Origin: Hippophae tibetana
Lineage: Eukaryota > Streptophyta > Magnoliopsida > Rosales > Elaeagnaceae
Assembly: GCA_037013495.1 (NCBI GenBank)
Contig: CM072801.1
Location: 85,607,816 to 85,671,815, forward strand
Length of the DNA stretch: 64,000 bases
Direction: 5' to 3'
The translations under genes and the position numbers were made by a program. This document shows, piece by piece, positions 1 to 10,894 of the stretch (position 1 is the first letter of the stretch; each line of letters opens with the position of its first letter). Below the pieces are notes generated by a model, which was not told where the DNA came from, made no database searches, and saw nothing but the letters and a program-made list of their open reading frames with translations.

Positions 1-1263
1 TTCTCCTTTTTGCGAGATTAGAGTATCGCCTTCTTTGTTACCTGAACTACAAGGTAGATTGTTAGAGATTTCAGGTAAATTGGTATTGACTACCTTACCA
101 CTTCGAAGGGTTCTTACATCCTTTGCTTGTTCTGGTTGACTGGGTAACTTTCCTGGTTCTTTCTTTTGCATTTGTTCAGCCAGTTGCCCAACTTTAGATT
201 CAATCCTTTTAACCGAAGCCTCCATGGTGTTCAACCTTTGATTAGTCATCAATTGGTTGTCACGACTAACTTGAATAAAAGCATTCAAGCTATCTTCTAT
301 GGTTGGCTTAAAATATTGGCTTGGTGGGTAAGGGTGGTTGTTAACCGACCTTAGTGTTGGATATTAGGTGTAGGCTGGGTGATTATACGTGTTTGGATGA
401 TACCTTTGAAAAGATTGGACCTCCTCTATGGCATCGACACTAGAATCACAAGTATTTGAACAATTATGAGTACCATGCCCAATTGAACAACATACTTCAC
501 ATACCTCTTGATTTGACATTTGGTGGGTAGTGAGGAATTACACTTGTTTAGTCAATTCCGCAATTTACAAGGTTATCTCATTATCAGAGCCAACTTCATT
601 GACCCTTGCTTTCGTTCTACCACCTCATTGTTGGGAATTAGAACCCAATAGCTCATAAAGATTATAGGTTTCCTCTGCGGTCTTTTCTCCTACAGCACCT
701 CCAGCAGCATTATCAACCATGTATTGACTCTGTAGTGTCAATCCATCATAAAAGAATTGGTTTTGTAGCTGTAATGGAAAGCTATGATTTTGACATTGAA
801 TGAAAAGGAGTTTGAATCGTTCCCAAGCTTCATGAAAGGGCTCTTCATACATTTGAGAAAATGTTGCTATCTTTGTTCTTAGATCAACAGTCTTTTGATG
901 GGAATAGAACCTACCCATAAAAATTTCATAGACTGCCTCCTAAGTTTTAAGAGAACCTGACTGTAGAGTAATGAACCATGACCAAGCTTTATCTTTGAGA
1001 GTGTAAGGAAAACATCTCATCCTAAGTTGATCTTCATTAATTGCATGTAGTGGAAAGGTTTGGAAAATAGCATAGAATTCTCGAATGAAATGCAAAGGGT
1101 CTTCATTAGGGATACCGTAAAAGGAAGGTAACAAAGAATAATGAATCTTTTTCAATTCATAATTCCTTGCAGCCTCTTGTAATTGGATGCCAGAAGTTAC
1201 ATTGCCAATGATTGGCATTGTATAGTCTTTCATCTTTTTCCGCCTATCTTCAGCATCTCCCAT
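1..1263 (-). pseudogene. Ty3/gypsy gag (copy 1), broken
   Basis: This encodes a retrotransposon capsid/nucleocapsid precursor (gag). From the ATG near 1263 the frame reads PSFYGIPNEDPLHFIREF, then LRMRCFPYTLKDKAWSW, FYSHQKT and NQFFYDGL...VDNAAGGAVGEKT, which is the retrotransposon gag domain of the Athila/Tat type. An in-frame TAG at about 940-942 replaces an expected Trp, and a TGA follows NSQQ at about 625. Beyond that stop, 624-1 still reads as gag in the same sense, with an intact C-x2-C-x4-H-x4-C zinc knuckle (CEVCCSIGHGTHNC, around 465-510). It has at least two nonsense codons and is cut by the window edge. It lies head-to-tail with copy 2. The family call is firm; the exact lineage is inferred. 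Confidence 0.85.
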
Positions 1264-1606
1264 GGTTGTTTGTAGTTGAAAATGATCCTCCTCCTATTGT
1301 GTATCAACATTTTGCTCTTAAAAACAATAGTAGATATCTCTAAGAAATATTTATAACTTGATAAAACGTAAAAGCAAAAAGGTGCAAGAAATTTTTTTTT
1401 TTTTAACGAATGGACACAATTTTTGAAACAGACGAATTTATTTCATTTGAATTTTATTACACGCAAACTAAAACAAAGGAAAATACAATAATGGGTGACC
1501 TCCCATGTAGGACTAAAATTTATCGTCTTCTAGTAAGACGTTGCTTGGAGATTGCAGAATGAAAAACTCAATGTCTCCTCTTCATTGAATTCATTTGACT
1601 ATCAAA
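1264..1606 (-). other. Spacer between the two gag copies, carrying a conserved 3' motif
   Basis: No coding potential. Read on the minus strand, 1588-1488 matches 53085-53180 of the non-autonomous element: GACATTGAGTTT, an AGACGAT/AGACGTT block, and ATGGGAGGTCACCC against ATGGGAGGCAACCC. This motif follows gag2 directly, so that unit kept gag and the 3' untranslated motif but has no pol between them. The rest, towards gag1, is AT-rich. Confidence 0.6.
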
Positions 1607-2947
1607 TTAGTATTTGCTTTTTTGCAAATGTTCAACTAACTGTTCAACTTGAACTTCCACCGTTTTGATAGAAGCTTCCACAGAGTCCAACCGTTGATTG
1701 GTTTTAGATTGGTTATCCCTACAAACTTGAATAAAAGAATTCAAGTTGTCCTCCGGGGTTGGTTTATTGGGAATGCTTCTTGGAATAGGTGGGTGGAATT
1801 GCTGGCCTGCCTGGTTTGAGCTTTGAGTGAAAAGAGGGTTGTTTTGCCTCCAAGAGAAATTTGGATGACTTCTCCACCCAGGATTATAGGTATTTGAATT
1901 GGGGTCAAACCTTGGTCTCTGTTGATATGCTCCCAACACATTAACCTGTTCAGGTCCAGTTGTTGTTTCTCCTTGATATGGACAGACTTCAGTACCATGT
2001 CCCATGTTGCTATACAAACCATATTGTTCATTATTGGTGTTGGTTTGTGTAGCGAGAAGGGCAACTTGCTTAGTCAGTTGAACAAGTTGTTGTTGAACTT
2101 CATTACTGGAGTCGATTTCATGAACTCCAGCTTTTCTCACTCGGGAGCTTTTCTGTTGGGAATTAGCACCCAACATCTAAAAGAGGTTATACGTCTCTGA
2201 GGCAGTCTTTTCTCCTATTGCTCCTCCTGCAGCGTTGTCGACAATGAACTGACATTGTTGTGTAAGTCCATCGTAAAAGAATTGGTTCTGCAACTGCAGG
2301 GGAAAGCTATGATGGGGACATTGAGTGAGAAACATTTTGAACCTATCCCAAGCTTCATGGAATGGTTCTCCTTCCATCTGAGAGAAAGTAGCAATCTTTC
2401 CTCTCAACTCTGATGTTTTTTGGGGGGAATAGAATTTTCCCATGAATTTATTGTAAATCTTACCCCATGTCATCAGAGAACCTGGGGGAAGTGACATCAA
2501 CCAAGCTTTGGCCGTATCCTTTAAAGTGTAGGGAAAACATCTCATTCTAAGTTGATCCTCGTTTAGAATACCGAGGGGGAATGTTTGGACCGTAGCATAG
2601 AAATCTCTCATAAAGGAAAGAGAATCTTCATTAGGTAGCCCATAAAAGGAAGGAAGCATAGAAAAATGAATATTTTTAAGGTCATAATTCCGAGCAGCCT
2701 CACCCAACTGGATAGCGGCAGTTGCCGTGCCAATCACCGGTCTTGCAAACTCCTTCATCGTGGTTTCCCTAACATGTTGGTTTTCTTCCATTTCTTTCGG
2801 TTCTAGTAAAGGATTAAGACTTGGTTCTATGTTTGGCTCAAAAACAGGTTGATGGGTGGAATCCAGTGTTGTTGACACTTGTTTAAATTTATGAATATTA
2901 TTTACATATGGTGTAAGGGGGTTTCCTAAGAATCTCCTACCATGCAT
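1607..2947 (-). pseudogene. Ty3/gypsy gag (copy 2), near-complete with one nonsense codon
   Basis: Gag of the same family as copy 1. The ATG at 2947 opens a 256-codon frame (KEFARPVIGTATAAIQ, MLPSFYGLPNEDSLSF, MRCFPYTLKDTAKAW, VDNAAGGAIGEKT) that stops at a TAG at 2177-2179. The frame continues at once with MLGANSQQKSS for 189 codons to 1607, so the two halves are one gene broken by a single nonsense codon where copy 1 has Glu. The C-terminal region is Gln/Asn/Pro rich. Its zinc knuckle is degenerate: YGLYSNMGHGTEVC has Tyr at both first Cys positions. No protease or pol follows; the next recognisable sequence is the 3' motif at 1488-1588. Confidence 0.85.
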
Positions 2948-3145
2948 AGACTATTGTAAACGTAAATTTAAAACTCCTGTCAACAAAATAAAAAATTTAG
3001 AGAAAATTTACATGGTACAAAACTATTTAATTTTTTTTTTTTATTATTTTTAAAATTTTTTTTTTTAAATAACATAATCAGTATTAACCAAGAGTGCTCC
3101 CAGGAAAGAATGGTGGTGCAACGGCTCCTTAAAAACCATTCTCGA
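2948..3145 (-). promoter_or_regulatory. Leader of the gag2 element with a conserved hairpin
   Basis: Minus-strand 5' untranslated leader upstream of the gag2 ATG. Its far end (3144-3068 read on the minus strand) matches 52726-52800 of the non-autonomous element and holds perfect 7-bp arms GAATGGT (plus 3108-3114) and ACCATTC (plus 3135-3141). The rest is A/T homopolymer-rich. No primer-binding site follows, because family-A LTR sequence begins at about 3146 and cuts the leader off from its LTR. Confidence 0.55.
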
Positions 3146-3846
3146 GCGTTGACTCTGACTAGTCTCTCTGCCACGCGTCACTCCCTAATTTGGCCAATGA
3201 ATTTTCCCTTCCACGTGTAGCATTATGATTGGCTAAAATTGTCATTTTTGCTTGTTTTGATCCTAGCCCTTGATCTAAATTTGATCGTATGGTCCAGATT
3301 GCACCTAAGCTTTATTTAAGCCTCTAAACCCTAATTTGCCTCCATTAGCATAATTTTGGTCATTTTTTGGAGCTAAAAAGAGAAAAAAATACAGAAAAAT
3401 TCAAGAAAAGACAATTTTGGTGGAGATTGAAGAGGAAAATAATACTATAATTCAAGAGATTGATTATATTTCTTTTTCTACTCTTTTTTTTATCAATTTT
3501 ATGTCTTTCTTTATGAAAAATATAAGCTTTATGAACACAATTATGTGTAATTAATTTATTAATCTAGGGATATTATGAACCCAATTTTCACCATGTGATG
3601 ATCTAAATTTTTAACCCAATTATAATTTTAATTTAATAATATTATTTAATATTATTTTTATGCTATTAATTTTTTGACCAAAAATTTATCTATAGAGGCA
3701 ATTAAATAGATTTGAGAGAATTATTTAATTGTTTATCTTGATTAAATAACATGTATAGTTTCTAGGCAAATATGTATGATTCTTATGTATGTGATCCATA
3801 ATTGATGAACTTAATCAGTAGTATGCAATTTAATTAGCATTAGAGT
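3146..3846 (+). mobile_element. LTR family A, 5'-truncated copy
   Basis: Direct repeat of about 63378-64000: shared blocks include CACGTCACTCCC-like sequence, TTTTGCTTGTTTTGATC, GCTTTATTTAAGCC (TATA-like, about 3311-3324) and GGTCATTTTTTGGAGCT, then AT-rich sequence to GATTAAATAACATG. The layout (promoter-like box, then an AT-rich U5-like tail) fits an LTR. The first ~385 bp of the right-hand copy are absent here. At 3847 the sequence changes to family B. No coding capacity. Confidence 0.6.
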
Positions 3847-3999
3847 TGATAACTGTATTTTATATAGTTATTTTCATCTATTTTATTAATTATAATTGCT
3901 ATGTTCTTAATGATTTTAGTTAATTTTAGTATAATAAATTAGTATTTACTGTTTTTTATATATTTTAAGAAAATTAAATAATTTGTATCGAAAACGTAC

Positions 4000-5957
4000 T
4001 GATGAGCGAAAACCGGCATCGTCGATTCTTGCCAATACTTTGGTTTTAATATTTATAAAACTCTCGCAAGTGCACGAATCATTTCGTAGAAAATGATAAG
4101 TATACTCCCAAGGTCGATCTAAGGAAGGAATGTATGTGGTTTTTAATTTATTATTCAAACTTTTAAAAACGAAATTAAATCCTAAACATCCTGTCACGAT
4201 AGTTTGGTTTTTGTGTTCCTAATCTAATAAAATAAACATATATACAGATTAATTAAATATAATCTAATAACATAAAAATAAACATAGATACAAATTCAAT
4301 AAATATTTATCTAAAAATAAATACAAATACAGATTCAATAAATATTTATGCAAATTCTATCATTTATATTAGTGGAGTATTTATGGATATAATAACTAAA
4401 TTAATTATGCTTGCTCATATTATCTAGGTTATTAAAGATATAAATTGATATTTTATTGATTCTCTCTTTTTTATATAAATACCACCTTTGGTGTGGTTAG
4501 ATATTCTTTGTTAACTAAACAAATCAATTAACACCTATGGGTGGGGTTGATAACTAATTTGCTTAATTAAATTAATTCCTTTTTCTAAGAGATTGAAAAT
4601 GAACCATTTAAATGCCACCTTGGGTGTGGTTAGACAATTTAAACATTATTCAAGGTGTCCAAATTAAACATAAGAATTTAATTATCCAAGTACTAACTTT
4701 CAAGTTTTAAAACCACTATTGAAAACATGTTGTCAATACATTTTCACATAATAATTCTTATAAAAACTTTTGAAATAGAGTTTCACTCTAACTACCGGGC
4801 GATTGTACCAACAAATAAAAGAGCACTACTCTAAATCAGACCGGATAATTAAACCTTAAAATCTAATTTTCAGGTTTAAGTTTGTAATGAAAAATAATAT
4901 ATTTCTCTCTAACATTCTTAATATAAAATCTTGAATAAAAACAAAATCAATTCATTTTAGAGATTTTTACCTATTTAATATTTCGCAAGCATAACAACGT
5001 CATTATTACATCATGTTTACTAAACATGTAAGAATATAACATGTAAGAATAAAGCATAAAAATAACTGTAAAGAAAATAAAATCCTTACAGAACTTCGAC
5101 GCTATTCCCGTAGCTGGAAAACCTCCAAGCGGAATTTACACTCCCATTTATTGAATCAAAAAGCTAAATTATTACAAAACATTACAAGTTCCTCTCAAAA
5201 AGAGAAGAACTCTACAACTAAGAGAATTGAACTAAAAACTAAGAGAAAAACTAAGAAAAGCTTAGAAACTAAGAAAGAAACTAAGAAAATCTCAAAAACT
5301 AAGAAATGAGAGAAAGAAAGAAGAGAGAAGTGTGTTTTGAAGGTGTGGTTTGAAGTGAAGGGAAGGGGGTATTTATAGGTGAGGATGGAGAGAAAAAATG
5401 AGTAAAAAATGTTAAAAAAATGTTAAAAAATGTAAAAACGCGTAATGGAAATGCTGAGGTCATTAATGACGTCAGCATGATGTCATGGGGGCGGCTGCAC
5501 GTGAAAAATGGGGCGAAAAGGCGTTGGTGCGCGCGCGCGGGGGGCTGTCGCTGCGCGCAGCTCGGCGCGCGTGAACAGTGCCAGCGCTCTGGGGCGCGCG
5601 CGGCATGGGGTGCTGGGGCGCGCGGGCTGGGGCACTGGGGCGCTGGGCTACTGGGCGCGATTTTCACCTTTTTGACATTTTTGACCTTTTTGACCCATTT
5701 TGTCCAATTTTTCCATGTTTGTTGACATTTTCCCACTTATTTATTAATATATTTGTGATGTATTGCTTCAAGTATTCCTCTTTGAGTCTTTAAGTTGTGT
5801 TTTTAAGCCAAAATACCTGAAAAACAATAAAAATACCCATGATTCCGAAAAAGACAAATTTATATAAATATATGATAAAACATATAAATATATATATTTT
5901 TAATCAATTAATGTACTTAAAATCATGGTTATTTTAGTGCTTTTTGAGCACTCACCA
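4000..5957 (-). mobile_element. Solo LTR of the LARD-like family
   Basis: Reverse complement of the 1.9-kb LTRs at 49681-51552 and 55040-56951, aligning end to end. It starts TGATGAGCGAAAA on the plus strand (the LTR 3' end) and finishes GAGCACTCACCA, one mismatch from the expected CTCATCA. It retains the GC-rich U3 block, the TATA box, the three CCACC/GGTGG palindromes and the U5 end. No primer site or internal sequence adjoins it and the same family-B LTR lies on both sides, so it is a solo LTR inside family B. The flanks CGTAC and GCCGC do not form a target duplication. Confidence 0.85.
5370..5377 (-). promoter_or_regulatory. TATA box of the solo LTR
   Basis: TATAAATA on the minus strand, in the same context (CTCACCTATAAATACCCCC) as the boxes at 50242 and 55643. 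It lies downstream of bZIP-type TGACGTCA sites. Confidence 0.6.
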
Positions 5958-6494
5958 GCCGCGCAGGCCGACGTGCAGGTGGGACCCACATGTCTGACTC
6001 GTCCAGCCGTTGTCCCCCATGTTACGTGTGCCTCTGATCCCGTGCGCTGAACTCTGCGTGCAACCGGATCTTCAGCTAATCAAATGATGCCACATGTCTG
6101 CACTAATCCTTTTGGCGAATCAGAAAATGCCACCTGTCCCACTCTATTTTTAAGTGAATCTTGTTATGACACGTGTCATGTTACGATGAGCGTGAAAGTG
6201 CAGGATCACGCCCGTGTGCAGCCGTTGTCTCCTGTGCGACAATCCATCGTGCGCCCGTTTCCCACAGCCAATGAAATGCTTCCACGTGTCAGCATTAAAT
6301 CCTTACAGTGAATCAGGCGCTGACACGTGGCATGCACTTTGAATAAAAAAAATCAGAAACGGCTCTGCTTGTCTCACGTGTGGATTATAATAATGTTTTC
6401 GATATCGAATTTCGATACGCGTCGATTTTAGTTTCGATACAAATTTTTACGCATTTTTATAAAAAAATAAAATAAAAAATGTATTATTTTTTGC

Positions 6495-6502
6495 TATAAA
6501 TA
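6495..6502 (+). promoter_or_regulatory. TATA box of LTR family B
   Basis: TATAAATA, preceded over about 330 bp by four CACGTG cores (near 6171, 6283, 6324 and 6377) embedded in repeated 'acacgtgtc/acacgtggc' contexts. The same arrangement occurs at 45618 and 46567. Confidence 0.55.
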
Positions 6503-6593
6503 GGAGATAGGATGATAGAGTAAAAACGTTTTTTTGGAGTTTTGGAGAGTTTAGTTTTGGAGATTATTTTGTGTTGTTCGGTTTTGGACTGCA

Positions 6594-6641
6594 GAACACG
6601 CAGAAGCCATTTTTTGGCTTTTGTTGTGTTTTGCGTGTGCC
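6594..6641 (+). other. Conserved hairpin downstream of the family-B TATA box
   Basis: AACACGCAGAAGCCA...TGGCTTTTG...TTGCGTGTG is an inverted repeat about 90 bp after the TATA box. It is conserved in position at about 45691 and 46642. Confidence 0.45.
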
Positions 6642-7392
6642 AAATATTTGTGTTTTAATTTTCCTTCTTCTTCATCTAATTTTTCTGTATCTGTTGTAAT
6701 TTTTATTTTAAATTTATGTAGTAATTTAATTTTTCTAGGGTTGCATTTGATCTAATTTTATGATGCTTTTATTTTAATTATTTTTGAACGTTTTATAAGA
6801 CGTTTGAGTTGTTTATTCTATTTCGTGTTTAATTCTTTTGATTATTTACGAATTTTATCAAATGATCCGTGGCACAAAAATAAACTTGGAAGAGGCATTT
6901 TTGTGTATATTGCTCATAAATATAATGACATGTATGATGAAGGATAGGAATATACCCTAATTGTATGTGTGGCCATTTTGAGAACTTTGAACGTAATGAA
7001 TCTTGGTGAATTTAATTCTCATAGGAATATAGTGAATTAATTTAACGAGGTGTGTTTGTACGAAGCTCCAAAGAGATGTATGAATAAAATTAGAAGTTTT
7101 CGGTTGACAAATTGAATGTACTAAAAAAATATAAATCAAAAGAAAATAATATGATTTGAGTTGATTAATTTGGTGAAAAATTGCAATCCTAGATTTCTTT
7201 TATTTTGTTTTGAAACACTTTTCTTAACTTGTTCCAATCAACGATTATTTTGGATAAAATCATAGCGAAATAATTTTAGTACTCAACAAACTATAGTGAC
7301 AAATCTCCGTGGGAACGATAATTTACTTATCAAATTTTATTACTTGTGACCGTGTATACTTGCACATTTTATGCTCTCTAAAAGAGACAACA

Positions 7393-8758
7393 CCTATGTA
7401 TAGGAATCCTCAAATAGCTTATCAAGGCTTGAGAAACCTTGTGACGCTTCCTATCCCGGAATCTGCATTCTTGCTTCTTAGGGTGATGTTACTTAATTTG
7501 TTGTTTGGTCCCAAAGGCTACGACCTTTTAGGTTCACGTTTCTTAATTCCTCATGGATTTTCAAGGCTAGTCATTTTGGGATTCACATCAACCTGATAAC
7601 ATTAGATGTAGTGAGCATATGCTTAACTTCTATTCAAGGACATCTCGAGTAATTAGGCTATTATTTCTTTCAAAAAAATTACCCTCTATAATCTTAGATC
7701 ATCATGTATGCTTAATTAACCACTAGTTTTATCATTCTTTATAGAAGCCAACCTTTTCTCCATTGTCTTGTTTTGTAGATTCGACTTTGTATTAACCCCT
7801 TCAATTAATCTTTTGTGTACCGTTGGATATCCTTGAAGCTCACATTGTCTTTGCAATGTTCAATGTCGTAAAAGGCTATTTTAAGTACAAATGTTTCTCT
7901 TTGATAAGCCAAGGTGTAGGTTTCAAGGCAACCCAAGGCATAAGCCTTAAACTTTAACTTTTAAAAAAACCTTAAAGAAATAAATAATAATTATGAATCC
8001 AATAACTATTTAAATAAAAATTAATCAATAAAATTATATCATACTCTATACTAAGGTGCAACTCAAATGGTATATTGCTCATTATATATGTGAGAAGTAT
8101 GCAATTTGAGACATAAATATACTCTAATTAAATAATATAAAACATTTTTATACATAAGTAAGAGTTGGTAACACAAAAAAATTATATATATATATATATA
8201 TTTCTTAAAATATGGAACATTTATTCCTTGAAAAAAATTACATCATGAAATTTCACCACTATGTAAAGAAAAGAGATATATACATAACTAAAATTTAATT
8301 AATATTCTATGATTTCTAATTTTGATATAAGTATTTCAAATTTTAAATTGATTAATTTAGAAAAAATTGAGCATGTTAGGAAATTAACAAGAATAGTGTT
8401 GAAAGAAATAAAAAGAATTACACTAGCTTGATTTGTATGACCAATTTTTGAATTTTTTTTTTTGGTCTTTCTTAAATTTCTGACTTTTATTTTATTTAAT
8501 AAAATCGGATAAATTAACAAATTATTCGTGATTTAACTTAAAATTTTCTTAGGACTAGCCTCAACATTAGCACCTCATAACAAAAGGCATAATCCTCAAA
8601 TTTTATCAAAAGCTATGCCTCGATGCTTTTTTATGCGCATTGCGTCAAGATCAGCCTCAAGACACCTTTTTCAACATTGGAAAGGCATGTGCTATCTTAT
8701 GAGATTGACTTTCTACTCATTATTAATTCTGTTGATTTTGGGGTCATGGCAAACAATA
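7393..8758. other. Intergenic sequence, no gene seen
   Basis: AT-rich sequence between LTR family B and the chromovirus. Short open frames here match nothing I recognise. It contains one (TA)n run. It may be more of the DNA into which family B inserted, but I could not identify it. Confidence 0.5.
8183..8201. repeat. (TA)n microsatellite
   Basis: Uninterrupted TA dinucleotide run within AT-rich intergenic DNA. Confidence 0.9.
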
Positions 8759-9462
8759 TATCACGATTTTAAATTTCAAATAGTGATCGTGCGACACTTA
8801 GCACGGTTCGTTGCACTAAGTCTATCTTTCACCCGAACGAAACTCTCCAAAGAGATTAGAAAGCAACTTAGAGATTGAGAGGATTCAAGAGCAAAAGCAA
8901 GAACACAAGAAAATTTGTAAATAATGCCTTGTATTGCTCTAGAGAAAGATTATCTTACAATTTTCCAAGGATTTCCCAAGATTTCCCAATATGATTACAA
9001 ATGAAGACCAATAGGTCTATTTATAGTGTGGCACCAAGCTTAAGACTATGCCACAAATTTCTAGATACTTCTATGTCTAGAATGTACAAGAATGCTCTAG
9101 CTTTATCTACAATATGCCATAAGGTTCTAGGACCTTCTTGCCAACTCTAGAGTCTTCTAGGAATGTCTAGTTCCTTCATGCAAGTTCTAGGATGTTCTGT
9201 AAGCTTCTAGCGACTTCTACATCCTTCATGAACCATCCAGCATGTTCTAGAATATTCCAACCCTTTCTAGCACCTCCCAACACATGCTGGTATACTCTGG
9301 AACATTCTAGAGTCTTCAAGGCTTAAGTTGAGTCCATCCAACTCTAGCTCCTTCTAGACATCTCTAGGCCACTCTAGAACTTTCCCATGTAGAAGAGTCT
9401 AGATCCTTTAGGAAACCACAATTTCTTTGGATTTTAAGGGACATTTGGAGCGGGACGTAACA
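8759..9462 (-). repeat. Chromovirus 3' LTR
   Basis: Direct repeat of 13005-13708. On the minus strand it runs from TGTTACGTCC to GTGATA. It includes the repeated ACTCTAG/TTCTAG-rich U3 and TATTTATAG (TATA box on the minus strand, about 9019). Confidence 0.9.
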
Positions 9463-9475
9463 CCCTCCCCTACTT
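9463..9475 (-). other. Polypurine tract of the chromovirus
   Basis: Minus-strand AAGTAGGGGAGGG lies immediately before the 3' LTR start TGTTACG, the plus-strand priming site position. Confidence 0.85.
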
Positions 9476-9866
9476 AAGTTCGTGATGCCCTCATCGCGCC
9501 TTCAAGCTTGAACCTCTCTATGTAATCTTTGAACTGCCACAAAGAGTCTTTAGGTTCCCAACTTGCCTCTATGTCCGGGGCATTCTTCCACTTCACCAAG
9601 TATTCCCGATAACTCGGTACTCCCCTTTGTCGAATTAGGTGATCTACCAAGATAGAGTCCACTTCTCTATCAAAGGAGGTTACTATTGCAGTGGGTGCCC
9701 TTTTTGATTCTCCTTGACTTGTGTCTTCCTCGTCTCCATGATAAGGTTTCAACATGCTTACATGAAAAACTGGATATATTTTAAGCTTTGGAGGGAGCAG
9801 TAGTTTATAGGACACCTTACCGACTCGCTTGAGGATTAGAAATGACCCTTTATACTTCCGTACCAA
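9474..9866 (-). CDS. Integrase C-terminus with chromodomain
   Basis: Open 130-codon C-terminal pol fragment. The N-terminal part (RVGKVSYKLLLPP, VFHVSMLKPYHGD) is the integrase C-terminal module. The last ~50 residues (VDHLIRQRGVPSYREYLVKW, ASWEPKDSLWQF) form a chromodomain with the aromatic and acidic positions used for histone-tail binding in chromoviruses. Known chromoviral chromodomains target integration to particular chromatin; that role is inferred here. The stop lies just before the polypurine tract, which is the normal end of pol. It is in the sense of the rest of the element but separated from the integrase core by nonsense codons. Confidence 0.85.
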   Translation of the reverse strand: MVRKYKGSFLILKRVGKVSYKLLLPPKLKIYPVFHVSMLKPYHGDEEDTSQGESKRAPTAIVTSFDREVDSILVDHLIRQRGVPSYREYLVKWKNAPDIEASWEPKDSLWQFKDYIERFKLEGAMRASRT

Positions 9867-10890
9867 CCCCTTGTGAACCTTTCACAAGGACTTGAACTAT
9901 TGGGGCAATAGTTTGATAAGGACCAAATCTCCTTCCTGAAATTCTACCATCCTCATCTTCTTGTCAGCCCACTTCTTCATCTTTTTAGACACCTTATTTA
10001 AATAGGCTCAGGCTAACTCAGCCTGCTCATTCCATGCCTTGGAAAATTTAAAGGCAGCAGGACTCTTCCCTTCATAGCTTGTGGCCAAAGCATGAGGAGT
10101 CATGGGTTGCTTTCCCATGATGATCTCAAAGGGACTCTTCCTAATGGACTCGCTCCTTTGCAAATTATAGAAAAATTGGGCTACATCCAACAACTTAGCC
10201 TAATCATGTTGATTGGCACTAAGAAAGTGCCTGAGATAAAGCTCCAGCAATGCATTGGCACATTCCGTTTGGCCATCGCTTTGTGGATGAAAGCTTGTGG
10301 AGAAGTTCAAGTCTAATCCCAACAACTTGAAAAATTCCGTCCAAAAATTTCCAATAAATCGTGGGTCTCGATCACTCACGATGTTGGATGGAATTCCCCA
10401 ATGCTTCACAACGTGCTTGAGGAACAAGATGTTGTCTCATCTGCAATACAATCTGCTGAGGCAAGTATGAATGTTGCATACTTGCTAAAGCGAACAATCA
10501 CTACAATAATGCTGCCAAAGCCCTCTGATTTTGGCAAGAAAGTGATGAAGTCCATTGAGACACTTTCCCATGGTCTCTCTAGAATAGGCAGTGGCTCTAG
10601 CAAACCTCCAGGTGCATGCTACTCTGTCTTGTCCTGTTGACATACAAGACAAGTTCTCACATAGGCTTCAACATCATCCCGTAGTTGAGGCCAATAGTAA
10701 ATAGACTTGATTAAGGCAAGGGTGCGTCTCATTCCTGGGTCTCTAGCTCACAGTGAATCGTGGCACTTCTTGATCAGCTCCTTCCTCAAGTTCCCCCACT
10801 TTGGCACATAGATACGATTATGTTTGGCATAGAGTAGTCCATCACTTAGCCAAAATCACCTTGTTTTTCCTTCCTGGATGAGGACAAAGG
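9867..10890 (-). pseudogene. Chromovirus integrase core, broken
   Basis: Minus-strand integrase with recognisable catalytic residues: first Asp in [13 protein letters not shown] (about 10550), second Asp in VSDRDPRFIGNFW (about 10370) and Glu in SDGQTECANALLE (about 10270). Upstream, the H2C2 zinc region is damaged: CHDSL is followed by ARDPG where HPG is usual, then CLVCQQDK. In-frame stops interrupt it after the zinc region start, after SANQHD (about 10200) and after NEQAELA (about 10008), so no functional integrase can be made. It is followed in the same sense by the chromodomain fragment. Confidence 0.85.
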
Positions 10891-10894
10891 GATT

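Larger units (their letters stand above)
3847..7392 (+). mobile_element. LTR family B, interrupted by a solo LTR
   Basis: 3847-3999 matches 44557-44725, and 5958-7392 matches about 45050-47444, so this is a second copy of the family-B LTR. It begins TGATAACTG and ends GAGACAACA (TG...CA). A minus-strand LTR of another family (4000-5957) splits it. Subtracting that leaves about 1.59 kb, against 2.89 kb for the other copy, which has a duplicated promoter half and sequence absent here. It carries a TATA box, several CACGTG cores, a conserved hairpin and the 3' LTR signature GTGGGAACGAT...TACTTGTGACCGTGTATACTTGCA. No coding sequence or matching target duplication was seen. Confidence 0.7.

Noticed and set aside
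3946..4197. Conserved 79-101 codon frame (MTGCLGFNFVFKSLNNK...) also at 51355-51594 and 56754-57059
   Set aside because: It lies in the U5 end of three copies of one LTR. Similarity is explained by recent common descent, the three frames end differently, and no start context or domain supports a protein.
5299..5736. Long frames rich in Ala, Arg and Pro in the GC-rich block (also 49867-50359 and 55259-55557)
   Set aside because: They come from the CpG-rich LTR U3, overlap on both strands and carry no domain; length and composition follow base content.
2948..5957. Solo LTR at 4000-5957 as the 5' LTR of the gag2 element
   Set aside because: Orientation and spacing are tempting, but family-B sequence flanks it on both sides, no primer site adjoins it, and family A lies between it and the gag leader.
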